A stretch of 64,000 nucleotides of DNA from Camillea tinctor (taxonomy: Eukaryota > Ascomycota > Sordariomycetes > Xylariales > Xylariaceae). The notes below the pieces were generated by a model that ran no database searches, was not told where the DNA came from, and saw nothing but the letters and a program-made list of their open reading frames with translations. Positions within the stretch are counted from its first letter, which is position 1. Each line of letters starts with the position of its first letter. This document shows positions 61,608 to 64,000 of this stretch, one piece after another. A program made the translations under genes and the position numbers. The stretch covers positions 1 to 64,000 of the forward strand of contig MU394102.1 of the NCBI GenBank assembly GCA_022578605.1, written 5' to 3'.

Positions 61608-63826
61608 TCATGACCAAACATCCTCCTGTTTAAAGCTGTTAGCAATCGTCCATCGCATAAAGGAAATGGAAATTATAAATGAACCAGACTGGGATCATCT
61701 AGTCGGACGTACCTGGTACTGGTTTGAAGCTCTCATGTTCTTGACGATCTCCTCTGCTTTGGTCTCAGGAATGCCTCGCTGTTCGGCTATAATCTGGGCC
61801 AGCACAGCATTGACTTCACGGGCCATGTTCGCAGCATCACCGCACACATAAAGGTAGGCCTTCTTCTGCAGCAATTCGTTGACTTCTTGCGCCTTCTCCT
61901 TGAGCCGATGCTGCACATAAACCTTGTTAGGTCCCTCTCTTGAGAACGCGGTAATTAGCTCAAAGTTGTCGCCAAGGGATTTCTTGTATTCCTGCAAAAC
62001 AAGTAAGTACTGATCATCATAGAGTTTGTGAGCATACATACCTCCCACTCTGATTCGTAGACAAAATCCTCCTCACGCTTCCGGCAACCAAAGAATAGTA
62101 GAGTTCGACCAACGTTCTCGCCCGATTTAGCTTGGTGCGCTCGTTCTTGTACGAAGCCACGGAAAGGAGCCACACCGGTGCCGGGACCAATCATAATTAT
62201 AGGCTTGGAAGGGTCGGAAGGAAGCTTGAAGTTGGAGTGTCGGACATGCACAGGCACGTGAACGCCATCGTACTTATTTCTCGGGCCGGTAAGCTCATAA
62301 GTAAGACCAAAAGGTTCAGGGTTAGGATCGCCGTTTTGCTTCTGCTTAAGAGCGAGCAGGTAGTTGGTGGCCACACCCTTGAAAGGGTCCGCACGACCCG
62401 GGATGACCTGGGTCTCGACGACAGCGGTGATAGAGATTTTCTTTGGCTGAACAACAGAAGAAGACGAGATAGAGTAGTACCGAGGTTGCAGCTTAGTCAG
62501 ACCTTCAATGAAAGCAGAGAACGGGGCATTAGTCCATTTCTTCCCATCGCTGACTACACTTAGGGTTCTGGCAATGTTGTAATGGTTCTTGCTGATCTTC
62601 TCTTGGAAGTAATCCTTATCATTACCGAGCTTAGCCATCTCTGCCTTAACAGTTTCGTCAGGAGCGAATGCAGCCAACGTGCCAAGGAACTGACGGGATA
62701 CAGGCGCACAGATCTCAAGATGATAGCGGACAATAGCATCATAAGTCGTGGGTGTGGGGAAGGGCACTTTAGCAGTGGGTTCCAGGGCCTTGACGCTAAT
62801 GACGGTATCCTTCTTATCTTCGAGTCCGAGAATGTTCAGGAATTGCTCCACTTCCTGGCCAGGGTTGGTAGGCCAGATTGCAATGTGATCGCCGGTTTGG
62901 TAAGAGAGGTTGCCTGATCCACTGATATCCACTTCCAAGTGAAGGCAGTTTCTATCCTTGACGCTGAACAGTTCCTTAGATTCGACAATGGGGGCAATAT
63001 ACGGGTTGTGGGCATTGAACGGTCCCTTGGCAGCTCCCTCGAGATGCATCTTGTTAGGCTCTCCTAGGTATACTTCGGGGGAATCTTTGGTCAGGTTCTC
63101 GCGTTCGACAATACCGAGGATAGGCTCATAGACAGATTCGCGCTCTTCCAAGCCCATCTTGGCAGCCAGAGCAGCCCACATGGGATCTTTCCAAGCCAAG
63201 AAGTCTTCTTCCATAGTACCAGCACCGTCATCACCCTCACCGGCTTCGCCGATTCTATGGGCACCGAGCTTCTCTAGGGCTTTGTTCACGTTGCGGACCA
63301 TCGAGTTGTAGTGCTCGTAAGTGTTGTTACCCAAGCCGAATGCGACGTAATTGAGGTTGCCGAGAGGGGGGTCAGCACTGTTGGAGAAAGACACATCTTC
63401 GCCGGTGATGAACTCGTAGAAGTCGACAGCGTTATCGGTAGGTTCACCCTCGCCGTAAGTGGCCAGGACAAACATGACGACCTTGTCTTCAGGGATGGCA
63501 TCAAGATTCTCGTAGTCGTAATCCTCAAGGTCAGCAACCATAGTCTCGAGACCGAAGCGGCTCTTGCCTTCCTTAGCCAACCTAGAGGCGTAATCCTCAG
63601 CGGTACCAGTCTGCGAGCCATAGAAGATGACGCAGTTCTTGCCAGTTTCTTCCATTTTCTCTATTATGTTCCGTGTCTTGCCCGCCTTGTGTCCATTTGC
63701 ATTGGCAAACGACGCCGCATAGGGGTCCTTGGTAACACCCCATACTTTTCCTTTTGTGAAGTAGGCCGCCGTACCAACGAGGATGACGGCCAGGACAATA
63801 ATGTCCAGCGTGTCGAGTTGAGCCAT
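61608..63826 (-). CDS. NCP1: NADPH-cytochrome P450 reductase
   Basis: ER-membrane diflavin reductase that passes electrons from NADPH through FAD and FMN to cytochrome P450s (ergosterol synthesis, detoxification, secondary metabolism). Coding exons: 63826-62042, 61991-61713, 61625-61608 (693 aa). An N-terminal anchor (IIVLAVILVGTAAYF, about 9-23) precedes the FMN domain with YGSQTGTAEDYA (69-80) and LATYGEGEPTDNA. The FAD domain has RYYSISSSS and GVATNYLLAL. The NADPH domain has GPGTGVAPFRGF, FFGCRKREEDF and YVCGDAANMAREV. The last 18-nt exon gives EDVWS and stop, including the conserved C-terminal Trp that stacks on FAD. Introns are 50 and 87 nt with CAG acceptors. The start and length fit fungal CPRs. 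Confidence 0.97.
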
Positions 63827-64000
63827 ATTGGCAACTCGACGAGATCCCCCGTGCGTATCACTGAAGTCGGACAGTGAAGGTTATCAAGCTCAGTTCGATG
63901 TACAAAATAGCTCAAGCTTATGCGATCGAGGAATGAGGGAGGGGTTTTCGATCAGAGCACGAGGGGGATATATGACTGGCCCGGATGATGAAGGGGGGCA
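63827..64000 (-). promoter_or_regulatory. CPR upstream region (partial)
   Basis: 174 bases upstream of the CPR start codon, cut by the window end. No TATA box or sterol-response motif is evident. Confidence 0.5.

Overview
This window is nuclear DNA of a filamentous ascomycete (Pezizomycotina, probably a Sordariomycete). The evidence is short spliceosomal introns of about 50-220 nt with GTANGT donors, CTAAC/CTGAC branch sites and YAG acceptors, one gene per promoter, and protein families that all match fungal orthologues. No bacterial, viral or CRISPR content was seen. The first ~97 bases are a poly-C tract, and a 10-N gap at 43831-43840 sits between a poly-G and a poly-C tract, so this is a draft assembly.

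Region 1 (98 to ~19.9 kb) is a gene desert. No ORF there looks like a known protein. It holds microsatellites, homopolymers and short palindromes, with one unassigned protein-like exon candidate next to Region 2.

Region 2 (19.9-64 kb) carries 14 confident protein genes, whose exon structures were worked out by hand. In order: a peroxisomal-type Lon protease (-), RFA2/RPA32 (+), a GNAT acetyltransferase (-), isopentenyl-diphosphate isomerase IDI1 (-), a MATE transporter (-), a small DUF202 membrane protein (+), a type II membrane protein of the fungal 'glycosyltransferase 2' group (-), the ribosomal-protein import chaperone SYO1 (+), a DNAJC8/Spf31-type J-protein (-), the DEAD-box helicase DBP10 (+), proteasome subunit RPN1 (-), the RIO2 kinase (+), a two-RRM protein of the RBMS/MSSP type (-) and NADPH-cytochrome P450 reductase (-). 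From the MATE gene to the RRM gene the strands alternate strictly, so divergent promoters and convergent 3' ends follow one another. A second gene-sparse stretch (56.2-61.6 kb) separates the last two genes and holds only fragmentary membrane-protein-like ORFs.

Functionally this is housekeeping DNA. SYO1, DBP10 and RIO2 are all ribosome assembly factors within about 14 kb. RPN1 and Lon are protein-quality-control factors. IDI1 and P450 reductase both serve isoprenoid/sterol synthesis. No biosynthetic cluster, defence system or intact mobile element was recognised. The most useful observations are structural: very small coding exons (7, 18 and 27 nt), a GC-AG intron, a 63-nt intron without stop codons between two RRMs, a non-canonical PRL C-terminus on Lon, a DEVD box in DBP10, an MCB element before RFA2, repeated 9- and 10-bp motifs in intergenic DNA, and a diverged direct repeat around the assembly gap.
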